Part shown: in pieces, positions 46,575 to 58,463 of the stretch
How positions within the stretch are numbered: the first letter of the stretch is position 1
How the letters are laid out: every line of letters begins with the position of its first letter
Assembly: GCA_025603075.1 (NCBI GenBank)
Contig: MU626304.1
Span: forward strand, 58,518-122,517
Reading direction: 5' to 3'
Source: Neoconidiobolus thromboides FSU 785
Taxonomy: Eukaryota > Entomophthoromycota > Entomophthoromycetes > Entomophthorales > Neoconidiobolaceae
DNA length: 64,000 bases
Program-made: the position numbers and the translations under genes
Notes under the pieces: model-generated
The model's database searches: none
The model's input: the letters and a program-made list of their open reading frames with translations, nothing else
What the model was told of the DNA's origin: nothing

Positions 46575-47786
46575 ATGCTCAACTTGCCTTCATTCCGTTC
46601 AAATTCTGTTCAACCTCAAAATACATCGGCTACCACTGCCAACCAAGCCAACAATCATCCCAATATACCCACTGTATCATCTGTTGCTTCTATTTTTAAA
46701 TTCCAAAAGTTGAAATTATCAAAATCAGATTCAATACCTAAACTCAATGAATCACATCCATTATCTCTTTATTTTTTTGCTGAAGAACATCTAAGTGATG
46801 CAATCAAACATTTGGAAAAAGTAAAAAGTGTATGTAGTAGGAGGTTTCATCGTTATACTGAACGAGTTCATTTATCTCAAAAGCTTTTACTTGATACAAT
46901 TTATTTAATTTATTCTGACATGGATGAAGAATTAAAGATTTCAAAAGCACACAGAACAAATCTACCACTCGAAGATCAAATTGAATTAAATCAAGGTTTC
47001 TCTGAAAACATTTTATTTGCAGCTCAAGCCATTGTTCATGGATTTCATATACGTGGTATTGAACATTGCTCAGAAGAATTAAAAGTACCAGCATTACAAC
47101 TCTGTGCAGCATTGGAAGCACTTCGTCATGTATTTAGGCTTCGTGCTTTGGAAAAACCAGAGCCACCTTATAATTGTCTTTATCCTGTATTAAGTGATTT
47201 TGATCAAGCATGGGCAACATTTGAAAGGGATATTTGTCAATCTTACTTTTCAGCTATGCAAGTACAAAACGAATTGGACCGTCCAGAAAATTTTGAATTA
47301 TTTTCATTGATATTGAAAGAGAACATTAAATTAAGTATAAAAGAAGAAATTTTGGACAAAGAATTAATTGAAGAATTTGATCCATCTGTAATATTTGCTA
47401 TTCCGAGGCTTTCACTTTTAAGTTGCTTTTTACAAAGAGATAAACCACTTTTAGGTATAAGGGAAGGTGAATCTGTATATCCTTGGTTTGAGTCTTATAA
47501 TTCTACAATTAAAGAATTAGATAAATCATTATTTAATATTTGTCCATACAATATTAAAGTATTAAAAAATTGGTTAGCTACTTCTACACCTCCACCCTTA
47601 TTAAAAAAAGAATTAATTGAAGAGCTTCAACCTATATTTAATCAAATTTGCCAGGTAGCAGATTCTTTACAATCAGGACCACATTCTAAACAATTTTTAA
47701 GTGCTTTGAACATAGCATTTAATGATGAAAGCGATTTAATGACCACTTCAAGTCAAACTTCATCATCTTCTTCATTAACACTTTAA
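46575..47786 (+). CDS. LST2/ZFYVE28-like protein lacking the FYVE domain
   Basis: Intronless, 403 residues. After a Ser/Asn-rich start, the LST2 N-terminal helical domain appears: LSLYFFAEEHLSDAIKHLEK, ILFAAQAIVHGFHIRGIEHC, ALQLCAALEALRHVFRLRAL, FDQAWATFERDICQSYFSAM and EEFDPSVIFAIPRLSLLSCF. These align in order with human LST2 (AQFYYADEELNQVA, GAECLAAGSIIMNRELES, FDVLFAEFELSYVSAM, YEPALMFSIPRLAIV). Animal LST2 ends in an endosomal FYVE finger and dampens EGFR signalling. Here the frame stops soon after an SxSSSSL tail and no FYVE cysteine pattern follows downstream. Confidence 0.8.
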   Translation: MLNLPSFRSNSVQPQNTSATTANQANNHPNIPTVSSVASIFKFQKLKLSKSDSIPKLNESHPLSLYFFAEEHLSDAIKHLEKVKSVCSRRFHRYTERVHLSQKLLLDTIYLIYSDMDEELKISKAHRTNLPLEDQIELNQGFSENILFAAQAIVHGFHIRGIEHCSEELKVPALQLCAALEALRHVFRLRALEKPEPPYNCLYPVLSDFDQAWATFERDICQSYFSAMQVQNELDRPENFELFSLILKENIKLSIKEEILDKELIEEFDPSVIFAIPRLSLLSCFLQRDKPLLGIREGESVYPWFESYNSTIKELDKSLFNICPYNIKVLKNWLATSTPPPLLKKELIEELQPIFNQICQVADSLQSGPHSKQFLSALNIAFNDESDLMTTSSQTSSSSSLTL

Positions 47787-48444
47787 AATAATCACACTTA
47801 CTAACTTATCTTTGAAAATTAAGATTTTTATTATTCATCAAAAATAATATTAATTCTTTTGTTTTATTTTTAAATAAAAATCATTAAAATTGATATTTCT
47901 ATTTCTATTCAAATTATTACAACTTGTTTTTATTTTAATATAACTTAATACATTAAATGTATACTATTTCTAAAATTTAGTATATTATTTATCTTCTATT
48001 TAAAGCAACAGTTGTTTTTGATGGCTTATTATCGTAATAAGTAGTATTAGTATTAATTTTATAATAAATGCTTTAATTTTGAAGAAATCAGCCTTAAGAC
48101 TAACAATTTATTTTAAATATTTAATATGATCAGCCACACAAATTTGATTGAATTTTTATTTTAAAGGCCAATTTTTATAAAGCATTTATTAACATAACAA
48201 ATTTTGATATTTGAACACACTATTATTTTACAAATTCTAAATAAATTTAAAAATAATGTATGCTTAATTATCTAATAATTTAATCAGGTTAGAGTGTTTA
48301 ACGCTTTCTATTTGGCTGAGTCAAATGTTTAATGTGACTTCTGCTTAGTATTTGATTCAGGTTGAAGCAATCAGTTAAGGTTAATCTGAAACATGAAAAG
48401 AGGTATATAAATATCATGAAGTGACATTATTTTTTTATTAGAAA
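47787..48444. other. Gap, nothing recognised
   Basis: AT-rich spacer of 658 bp that includes the promoter of the following gene. No feature stands out. Confidence 0.5.
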
Positions 48445-49347
48445 ATGGAAGCCAAAACAAGTGAATGTATTAATAAAGGAATTGATCTTTTATTTAAAAC
48501 AAAAGATCAAATAGATAATGAATCCTTTGATGAGTTATTAGATACTTTAACTTTATTAGGTTGGAAAGACTTGCCTGAGATTAAGAAGTTATTTTCAAAT
48601 AATGTTAAAGAATATGAGCAAATTTTAGAATTAACAAAGGGTGATCAAACTTTATCTTTTGGTCTTCAACAAATGTGTGAATCATTTGAACTTTTGGAAG
48701 ATATTTATGAAGCTGTTGAAAAAGATCCTCATTACCTGAAGTTATTTATTAATTCACTCCAGTTTGATCATCTTGAGACTACGCATTCAGAAGTAATGAA
48801 AGAATTGGAAAACGTATTGAATCAAATCCCAAGTATTTATTCATCAAAAATTAAGTTAATTTTACTTGAAAGAGCTATTATGAATGATATGGGTATTTTT
48901 ATATAATAATAGAATCAATTTTCATTAATTTTTAATAGCATTTAGTAAGAAAGAGCTTAATGATGCTTTAAGCATTCTTAAAAACAAAGCCCTTTATATA
49001 GAGGTATTAAATCAACTTTACCGTCAAAGTCTTGATAACTTATCTTGGGAGAACACTTTTGAAAGTGTAATGGCTATAGTTTATTCAATGAATCCTGAAG
49101 TAGCAGAGATATTCGAAATGTTTTTATGGTACACTCATGCTATACATAGTAATTATATTATATTTAAAATATAAGTAAATAACTTTTTAATTTAGCTTAT
49201 AAAGATCCAAGTACTTGGTATGCAACTTATTGTGAATATATGTTTAATCCTAGCTATGATGGCTTACCAATTGAATCAGATGGCTCTTCTATCTCTGCTC
49301 AACTTTCGAAGTTAAATCTTGAACCCCTTGGGAGCCCAAAGGTGTAA
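48445..49347 (+). CDS. Helical protein of unknown function
   Basis: Three exons join in phase (introns about 48888-48939 and 49152-49195) into roughly 265 residues. The whole product is predicted helix: IDNESFDELLDTLTLLGWKD, LPEIKKLFSNNVKEYEQIL and LQQMCESFELLEDIYEAVEK, then ALYIEVLNQLYRQSLDNLSW and IVYSMNPEVAEIFEMFL. It ends YKDPSTWYATYCEYMFNPSY and SAQLSKLNLEPLGSPKV. It could be a HEAT/ARM-like scaffold or proteasome-assembly-type factor, but I do not recognise it. Confidence 0.65.
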
Positions 49348-49467
49348 TATTAACAGTACATGGATATTTTAAAAGTATTTTGAAATAAACTCTTCTTGCT
49401 TATAAATTATTATGCATAAATTAACTTATATTTTTATGAGCTATGAATTTGTTTAATTATTCTTTTA

Positions 49468-50659
49468 ATGTTTAGAATTTTAAGTAACAGAATAAGTTTA
49501 TTTTCACATAAAGTGATAAATAATAAAATTACAACTCAATTACTTATAAACAAATGCTTATATAATAGTAGTAATATAAATTATAACAATAACATAAGTG
49601 ATGGCGATAGTAATAAAGTAAATGTTAACAATGACAATATAAATCAAGCTCAAAATGAAGAATCTAATAACCCATTAAATAATGATGAAGGTAAAATAAT
49701 TCAATTTAAATAATAATTTAATAAATTTTATAGAAACTAGTAAGAATATGACAAAAAAAAAAGGAGTAAAAATCATTCCAAACATTGAATTAGCATCAAT
49801 ACCACATCCAGAAATTAGAGAATATTCAACGGAATTTTTTATAAAACCAGCTAATTTTGTTAGTTCTGTCGGTCATATACCAGATGAAGAGGAGCAAGAT
49901 TTTCATAAGTTTAGTTGGCCGAATAAGTCCCTTCCAGAAGTAGCATTTTTGGGTGTATCTAATGCTGGAAAATCCACTTTAATTAACTGCTTATTGAATA
50001 CAAAAAAACTAGCAAAAACATCCAAGAAGCCAGTAATTAAATATTAAATCTATAGTTTATTAAATTAATATCAATTATAGGGGCATACAAAAACATTGAA
50101 TTTATTTGAAATAGGGAATAAATTAATATTAGTAGATGTGCCAGGATATGGTTATAAAAGTAGGGTCGAATGGGGAGAATTAGTAGAAAATTACCTCAAA
50201 AGAGGAGTGTCTGATAAGGGCAAGCTTAAAATGGTTTATTTGCTTATTGAATCTAAACGTGGATTTAAGACATATGATAGAATTATATTAGAATTACTTG
50301 AAAGGTTACAAGTACCTTACCAAATACTTATAACTAAAGCAGATAAACTGAATGCTACTTATTGGGAAGAAGCCTTTTTAAATCCACAAAGTTCAATATT
50401 AGCTAAATATTTAGTTGAGCATTCTCATTTTAAAAAGCATAATTTATTATTTTTAGCACCATTACAAGCTAAATTTGGTTTATCACAGTTACGGGCCCAC
50501 ATCCTTGAAGCAACTAAGATCATTCCTTCTAGATTACAATCTTATTTATCTGAAAGTATAAAATTTACTCAATTGCCCTCTTCTTCTTCTTTGAGAACAC
50601 CTTCTAAAAAAGCACGTAGGGAATATGCTCAACAACAACAAGAGGAGCGACAAAATTAA
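49468..50659 (+). CDS. MRX8: Mitochondrial EngB/YihA-type GTPase (Mrx8/GTPBP8)
   Basis: EngB GTPases assist large ribosomal subunit assembly; the fungal form works in mitochondria. Three exons encode about 355 residues. The N-terminus (MFRILSNRISLFSHKVINNK) is basic and unacidic, as in a presequence, followed by an Asn-rich linker. G1: LGVSNAGKSTLINCLL. G2 region: KKPGHTKTLN, split by an intron at about 50035-50080. G3: VDVPGYGY. G4: LITKADKL. G5-like LAPLQAKFGLSQLR follows. The basic Gln-rich tail is unusual. PGxTK and DxPGYGY are specific for the EngB branch. Confidence 0.9.
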
Positions 50660-50852
50660 ATCATTTATTTTTTGTAGCTAATAGAATAAATATTTTTATA
50701 TAGATTTAATTCATATTTATATATATTATACATTAATGATTTTATTAAAAGGTATAACGATAATATGATATAGCAAAGAAACATAATTACAATAATATTA
50801 TATCAATAATGACAACAATTTAATAAATTTTATAAGAAAAAGGATTTATTAT

Positions 50853-52141
50853 TTAACAGATTTTAATACCTTTTAATCTTTGATCAATTAAATATAAAGC
50901 TAATATAAATGAATTTTTATCTAAATAACCCTTTTGTTTTATATCACATATATCCCATATCTTAGCTAATGTTTCAACATCTAACTTAGATAATAAAAAC
51001 AATTCTACTACCTTTGATACCATTATTTTGTCTAGATAATATTTAGATTAATCATCATACTATAAAACTAATTTACCTTTTTGTTCTTCATTTCCATTCT
51101 GTTTTAACGTTAAATATAATTTATTATATCTTATTTGATCATTTTTGGGTATCTGTATTATTTTACGTTGGATAGGATCTTCTATTAGTATGATTAGTTA
51201 TATTATAATAATAAATACTTATGATTACTATTACCATCTTCAATTTCAGTTTGCCTCCTAATTGGAAGTTTAGGTGGAGCAATATCACCCTAAATGATAT
51301 AAAATTATATAAGAGAGTAATTTACTGTAATTAAAATTATACTACATTTTGATGTTCACTATTATTACTATTATTTCGGTTAGGTAATTTTGGTGGTAAA
51401 ATAGGATCCTATTTACATTAGTTTTTTGAAATAAAATATTAACAGTTGTGATTACTTTAATAGTATTCATTTCTTTTAATTTTAGCAATGCTTCTTTTTT
51501 ACTTGGGATAGGTGGAGCATTTAATTTCTATTAAAAATAAAAAATAAAAAATAAAAAAAAATAACAAATCAATAACTCTAATTACTTTTGGTAAAGAATA
51601 TCTCTTTTCTACATCATTCAAATCATTTTGTTTTGCTCTGCTCTGTGGCGATATTAATTAAATATGTTTAATTTTTCAAATCTATTACCTTAGCGGAAGC
51701 ATTATTATTATTTACATCTTTGTTGTCGCTACTACCACTATTATTACCGTTGTCTAGTGGTTCCTTTTTAGGTAAAGGGGGAGGTGGGGCAGGCCTTGTA
51801 GGATGTAAAATTGGCTTCTTTTCGGGTTTATTTAAATCTTTGATTTTACAGTCAAATATTAACTCTATTGATTACTTGAATACCTTAGTATTACCTTGGT
51901 TGTTTATATTGTTTTTATAATCTATAAGATGTTTTGGCTTTGGTGGTAATGTCCTTCTTCTTGTTAAATAATCATCTACTTTCTTTGTTTCTGTTTCAAC
52001 TTCTACTTTCTTTATTGGAACTATTTTATTATTGTTGATTGATGAATTGGTAGTCCTTTCAAATAGTGCCATACGTTCTTTTACACTTAATCTTTTATTC
52101 TCTGCTTCTTCATTTTGTGGCATTTGTGTTTCTTTACTCAT
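50853..52141 (-). CDS. C-terminal EH-domain protein (Irs4/Tax4-like)
   Basis: Fungal Irs4/Tax4 bind and stimulate the phosphatidylinositol phosphatase Inp51 and act in cell-wall integrity and autophagy. About eight exons make roughly 350 residues. The N-terminal two thirds are disordered with proline motifs (RTLPPKPKHL, RPAPPPPLPKKE, KLNAPPIPSKKE, DPILPPKLPNR and APPKLPIRR). Each intron falls close to one such motif, suggesting exon-sized repeats. The C-terminus is one EH domain: SKVVELFLLSKLDVETLAKI, WDICDIKQKGYLDKNSFILA and LYLIDQRLKGIKIC. The LYLIDQRLKG end matches Irs4/Tax4. Partner binding through NPF motifs is inferred. Confidence 0.82.
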
Positions 52142-52662
52142 CTCCCTTTATTGATTATTTTTTTAAAATTATAAAAATAAATTTTGTAGTGCTTTCATTT
52201 GTTTTTTAGATTTTTAAATTATCTATAAAAATGATTTTTGCTTATTTAAAAAAGTAATTTAATTCAGTATTTATGTAAAGGATAATATAATATATGTGAT
52301 TATATTATCTTGTCTTATTTTATACTGTACATATAATATACAGATATTGTAAGGTAACTCAAAGTAATATTGTACAATGCTATATTGTTTATAAATTGTT
52401 CTATAATGAGTAATTTAAAACAAAACAACCATTCTCTTGGTAAATTATTTTAAATGTAGCCAATAGCAGTGGTTCTACTTGATTTCGACCTTGAAGCCAT
52501 TAATAATTGGCTATTTTTTGATGATGCTAAGATTACTTGGAATAAAAGGTTATTTATTTTAAGTCATTTTTAACTTATAAACTTGGCAATCAAAGAATAT
52601 AAAAAAACTAAAAGTATAAACTCAGATAATAATTTTATCTATTTAAATTCATATTATTTAGA
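52142..52662. other. Fimbrin upstream region with a possible 5'-UTR exon
   Basis: At about 52405-52549 there is an ATG (MSNLKQNNHS) and a GC-richer open patch (GATTTCGACCTTGAAGCC). It is followed by AAAAG|GTTATT and a T-rich tract ending TTTAG directly before the fimbrin ATG. This may be a spliced 5' leader, possibly with a small upstream reading frame. It could equally be a degraded fragment. Confidence 0.35.
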
Positions 52663-54848
52663 ATGAGCTCTGCAGACCCTATTAAAATTAAACGCAAATT
52701 CCCTACATTATCTTTAGGCGAAATACAAACTTTGATTGATGACTTCAGGTAAGTTTTTTTTTAATGTTTTATGTTCAACATTAATTGTTTTCAGTCAAAT
52801 CGATTTAAATGGAGATGGATCCATTGATCAAAGTGAGCTTATGAAAAGTTGCACTAACCTTGGAACTTATGATCAAGTGAGATCAACTTTAAAAGAAGTT
52901 GATATAAATGCCAATGGTACTATCGAAGTAGAAGAATACATTGAGGTAAACTAATATCAAGTACTATTTGAATAATAATTAATTGTATTTAGATTATTCA
53001 AAAACTTAAGTCTGGTAAAGCAAAAGGAGTTGAAAGCTCAATGAATGCTTTTGGTAAAAAAGTAGTTACTGTACGTGGTGCAAACCAATCAGATACCGCT
53101 CATACTTTAAATGAAGATGAAAAAGTAGAATTTACTATTCATATTAATGATGCCCTTGAACATGATGAAGACCTCAAAAATAAGATTCCTATTGATCCTG
53201 ATACCATGCAGTTATTTGATGAATGTCGTGATGGTTTGATTTTATCAAAACTGATTAATCATGCTTCGCCTGATACTATCGATGAGCGTGTATTAAATAA
53301 AGGAAAAATAAATAATTTCCAAATGACCGAGAATAATAATTTAGTCATCAACTCAGCAAAAGCAATTGGGTGTTCAGTAGTTAATATTGGTAGTGGGGAT
53401 TTAATTGAAGGAAGAGAGCATCTTATCTTAGGATTAGTATGGCAAATCATTAAGATTGGGTTATTATCCAAAATCGATATCAAGTATCATCCTGAATTAT
53501 ATCGTTTACTTGAAGAAGATGAAAATTTAAATGATTTTCTTAAATTACCAGCCGAACAAATTTTATTACGTTGGTTTAATTATCATTTAAAGAATGCTAA
53601 ATGGGAAAGAAGAGTTAGCAATTTTTCAAAAGATGTTAAGGATGGCGAAAATTACACAGTTTTATTAAATCAAATTGCCCCTGATCTTTGCTCACGCGAT
53701 CCTCTTAAAGATAGTAATTTAACTTCAAGAGCAGAAAAAGTAATATTTAATTTTTAATAATAGTTTTTAATAATAATTGTTATTAGGTATTAGAAAATGC
53801 TGATAAAATTGGATGCCGTAAATATCTTACAGTTAAAACATTATTGAATGGAAATCCAAAATTGAATCTTGCTTTCGTTGCTCATTTATTTAATAATCAT
53901 CCTTCTCTTGAACCATTAACCGAAGAAGAACAAGTCGAAGCTGTACAGATGGAAGAAGAAGAAGAAATTGATCCAAATTCACTACGTGAAGCAAGAGCAT
54001 TCACCTTATGGCTTAACAGTCTTAATGTCGAGCCTTATGTTTATAATTTATTTGAAGATTGTAAAGATGGACGAGTATTACTTCAAGCTATTGAACATAT
54101 TAAACCAGACTTAATTAATTGGAAGTTAGTTAATAAGCCAAGAGAAGGATCTGATGTTCCATTATCTAGATTTAAACAAGTCGAAAATACCAACAATCTT
54201 ATTCATATAGGAAAAGAATTAAATTTCTCATTAGTAGGTATTCAAGGAGCAGATATTACTGATGGATCTGTTACTTTAACATTAGGTAATTATAATATAT
54301 ACTTTTTTATATGAATAGTATTTATAAAGCATAAATATTTTAGGTTTAGTATGGCAAATTATGAGAGCAAATGTAGTAAAAACACTCAAATCACTTTCTA
54401 AGAATGGACGTGATTTAACTGACTCAGATATTATTGCATGGGCTAATAAAAAAGTGTCAAGTAGTAATAAGAACTCAAAGATTGCTTCTTTCAGGGATAC
54501 ATCTCTTGGAAATGCTCATTTCCTTTTGGATTTATTAGATAGTTTAAGACCTGGCATTGTTGATTATTCTTTAGTTACTCCTGGAAGAACAGGTAATATA
54601 ATATAAGCGATAGTATTAACAACAGTAATATTAACTATAACTAATAGAGGATGATGCTAAGCTTAATGCAAAGTATGCCATTTCAATTGCACGTAAAATG
54701 AATGCAACTATCTTTTTATTGCCAGAAGATATCGTAGAGATCAAACCTAAGATGGTAGAGAATTTTTATATTTATATAATCAATAACTAAATTTAACTTT
54801 TAGATCATGATTTTTATTGGTTCTCTTATGGCACTTGCTCAAGGATAA
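52663..54848 (+). CDS. SAC6: Fimbrin/plastin, actin-bundling protein
   Basis: Fimbrin crosslinks actin filaments in patches, cables and the contractile ring. Seven or eight exons encode about 620 residues, the usual length. Two EF-hand loops lie at the start: [12 protein letters not shown] and [12 protein letters not shown], both with good ligand positions. Four calponin-homology domains in two pairs follow. Visible anchors are [95 protein letters not shown] and [20 protein letters not shown]. The end [13 protein letters not shown] is typical. The start ATG at 52663 gives the normal N-terminus just before EF-hand 1. Confidence 0.95.
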
Positions 54849-55046
54849 TTTTCAAACCTATGGTTACAACTAAGCTAATTAAAAAAGTTGTCTAAAATTA
54901 TATATACTTTATAATTTTTTATTTAATTTAATAACTAAGGCTAATTAAAAATGATAATAAAAATTTCAAAACTAAACTTACAATATAATAATTTTAATCG
55001 GTAATAATAAAACACTGATAAACAAAAATTTATTTAATATTAATAG

Positions 55047-55861
55047 TTACTTTAAATTCGGCATTGGGCCTATTATTTCATCATTGTTTTTGTAACTACA
55101 ATTTAAATCGTCAAAGTCCATTTTAGCATTATAGTCCTCCTTGAAATATTTATCCATTCGATTCAAACCTACTTTACCTCGTCCTTTGAACTTTATTTCT
55201 TTCTCTTGTTCTTTTTTATTTCCTTCAAATCTATCTCTTTTTCTATTACTATCAAATTCATCTTCTCTTCTACTTTGCTTCTTTTTACTTTTATCCTTTT
55301 CTCTTTCAGATTCTTTTGTTTCATCCTTTTTCCTTTTGTTTTCTTTCTTATCGTTATTGTTTTTTGAATCAAGTAGCCTATTGATTGTCAATAAATGATG
55401 ACTTGCTTTTGATTTATGATCTGTAAATTATTATTACTATTAAAATAACTAAAATTTAAAGTTGAAATACCCTTAATATTCATCTCTTTACTTATTTTCT
55501 CTTGCTTCAACAAGTGTCGATTATGACTGTTTGTGTGTTTTATTATATTGCTCAGGAACTGCTTATCTGGTTTAGTTGTTCTTTCAAAGCTATAATAACA
55601 ACAAATAAATAAATACCTTTTATAACATAATTATGCCTACCTTTGTAATGGATTTAAATATGCTGTTGTACCATATTTTTCGAATAACTTTTCTTTCTTC
55701 TTAGCTTCTTGTAGTAACATGTTACTAATGTAACTGTTTAGTTCTGCTGGATCTTCAATATCTATATCAGATGCAGATGCGCCCAACGCAGCCTTTGTTA
55801 ATTTATTGACTACAGTATTTAGTTGATTGTCTTGTTTTTTAGCTTTATTTTGATTATTCAT
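55047..55861 (-). CDS. Lys/Glu-rich nuclear-type protein, unidentified
   Basis: Three exons, about 225 residues. Exon 1 begins MNNQNKAKKQDNQLNTVVNK and contains PAELNSYISNMLLQEAKKKE and KLFEKYGTTAYLNPLQ. Exon 2: SFERTTKPDKQFLSNIIKHT. Exon 3 is a long mixed-charge K/E/D/R run, followed by a distinct C-terminal motif KGRGKVGLNRMDKYFKEDYN and AKMDFDDL. Several small spliceosome-associated proteins have a charged middle and a short KGRG/MDKYF-like end, but I cannot name the family. Converges on fimbrin (198 bp between stops). Confidence 0.7.
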
Positions 55862-55949
55862 TGTTTTTAAAAAATAGAAAAAAAATCAATTTTTCTACTC
55901 AATTTTATTTATAGTAAAATATAAACCACAACCCTTCCTTTTATTTAAA

Positions 55950-57416
55950 ATGAAATTTAATAACAATAGGGATGATATACACTATTTAACTCTAATTCAA
56001 AATAAAATGAAGAGTATCAATTTATTAGTTTCTCACTTACCCCAAAATGAATTTAAGCTATTAGGTAATGCGATATGTTAACAAATACAATTACAAGGGT
56101 ATAATATAATTTATAGAAATAATCAAACAAAAAAAAGGAACAGACAATAATAAAGAGGTAAAAGATGTCAGAATTGGTAAGCAATAATGTTTACTAAGAT
56201 ACAAGATTAATAATAATATAATAAGGAAATAGTCTATTGATAAATCAAAAGAGTCAATATCAAAACTTGAATTTTGAAAATGAGGTTAATTTAATTAAAC
56301 GGAAGAAAAAGGAAAATGCCATTATAAGTGATAAGCAAAATAATTTAACGATAAAGTACCGATTCAAAGCTATTGTAAGGATTTTAATTAATTATGATAT
56401 CAGCATAAAATAATTATAACAATATGTTATATTAGGATTTAAAACCACTTGAATGGGAGAGAATTAATAATAGCAATATTATAGAACGTAGTGATATAGG
56501 AAAAAATAGTAAGAATTTTTATAATATACATGTAAATATATATAACATTGCTAGATAATATTATTCGTTATCAAAATTCCAATTATTTAAGTGAACAGCC
56601 TATCGATTATGTTCATTTTAAGTGTAAGAAGTAAATTTTTTATTATTCATTTTAATGCTCTTAATTGATAAATAGAAACTATATTGATTTATTCTACAAT
56701 AATGCCGTAAATGATGATATCATAAACAATAATATACAATTAATATACAATGATATTCCTTACATATTGTTTGGGATAAACAACTCAATTATTGAATTTG
56801 ATTTAATTAAATATCAATATAAGTTTAGTAGGAGATTTCAGTTAATAATGAACAACTTAAACAAGAATTGTAGTAGTAAAAACATAGTGTATTTGACATT
56901 ATTAAATAAACAAATAATGGAACACTATTGTAATTTTGGACTATTAATAAAAGTTATAGAAAACTTGATAATCGCTTACAGCAACAATAGTAATCCAATT
57001 GGATTAAAATTTAGTAACTCATTGGACAATTACTTAAATTCAGTAAAATGTGAAGTTTATGAGATATTAAATCATTATTTTAATTCCACTAATTTTATCC
57101 CATCTTTGCTTAAATTATGGCATAGTCTTTCTTCTATTTATTCTACTTTAGTTCGTTTATTAGACATTATTTGTACTGATAATAATAGCAATGATGGCCT
57201 TATAAATAGTAACAGCAATAATAATATCATTAATTTTAATAATATTATTATTGATTTTAATAAGTTAAATAAAAACGAAACAATAATTCAGTTACTATAT
57301 AGTTATTTGTACCAACATGATGGATTTAATATAATGAAAGAATACAATTTAATAACAGCATTGTTTATTGAAACAATTACAATTTATTTCGAAGATATTT
57401 ATTTATGGATTGGAAT

Positions 57417-57448
<32 letters not shown>

Positions 57449-58401
57449 CAATCAATATAATTAATGAATTTAAGTCAAAAAAGTTATTTAATTCAATATT
57501 CAATAATATGATTTATAGTAATAATATTAATACTATTAATGATTTGTTTGAGTTGTATTACCACTATTTTAATAGTACAAATGATAATATAAATAGCCCA
57601 TCATTGTTTTTGTTTAATGAAATATCATTGATGGAGATATTTGAAATCGGATTATTAATTCGAATCATTCATTATTATTTACCAAAACACTCTTTATTTT
57701 TAAATAACAACTTAAATATAAATAATATTATTAATCCCGTCAAATTCCAAGAGTAAGCCTATTATTATTATTATTGTTCTATACTTATAATTAAACTTTG
57801 TATTAGATTAAATGTAGATTGGAATATTTATATTAAACATGTAATGAGTCAACTGATTTACTATTTAAATAATAATACCTTAAAGGAGGATTTGATTGAT
57901 GATATATTTAACAAAACATTAAATAGTAACAGCAATAAATATTTAAAGAATATTAATAATAAACAACTTGATTTAATACAAATAATATCAAAGTCACCCA
58001 AAATAAATAATAACAATTCAACAATGTTTTTATTGAATGAAATTAGTTCAAACAAAAAGTCAATTAAAGTTGATAAAATAGTTAAAGAAGGAATAATAAA
58101 CAAAATAAAGGAACAAAATCAATTGATACGGTATTCAATAGAAATATTATTTATTAAAGAATTTCAATTGAATATTATAAGTAATCAATTATTTGAGTTT
58201 TATTTTTTATTAAATTATCCAATTAATTTTATTGTCAATCAATTTATTGAAGATATTATTAAATTAAATATTAATATTATTAATTGTAATTCAAATAATC
58301 AGCATCTCATATTCAAAGTAATTAACAAGCTAAATCATACGATTAATAATGGGAGTAACAACAATAATAAGCATAATTTATTAGTTTATTTTAGTTATTT
58401 A

Positions 58402-58463
<62 letters not shown>

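Noticed and set aside
51720-51920. Plus-strand frame with Gly/Leu/Pro-rich start
   Set aside because: Complement of the proline-rich exons of the EH-domain gene.
55141-55398. 85-codon Ser/Leu/Phe-rich plus-strand frame resembling a membrane protein
   Set aside because: Antisense of the Lys/Glu-rich exon at 55047-55398; no real signal.
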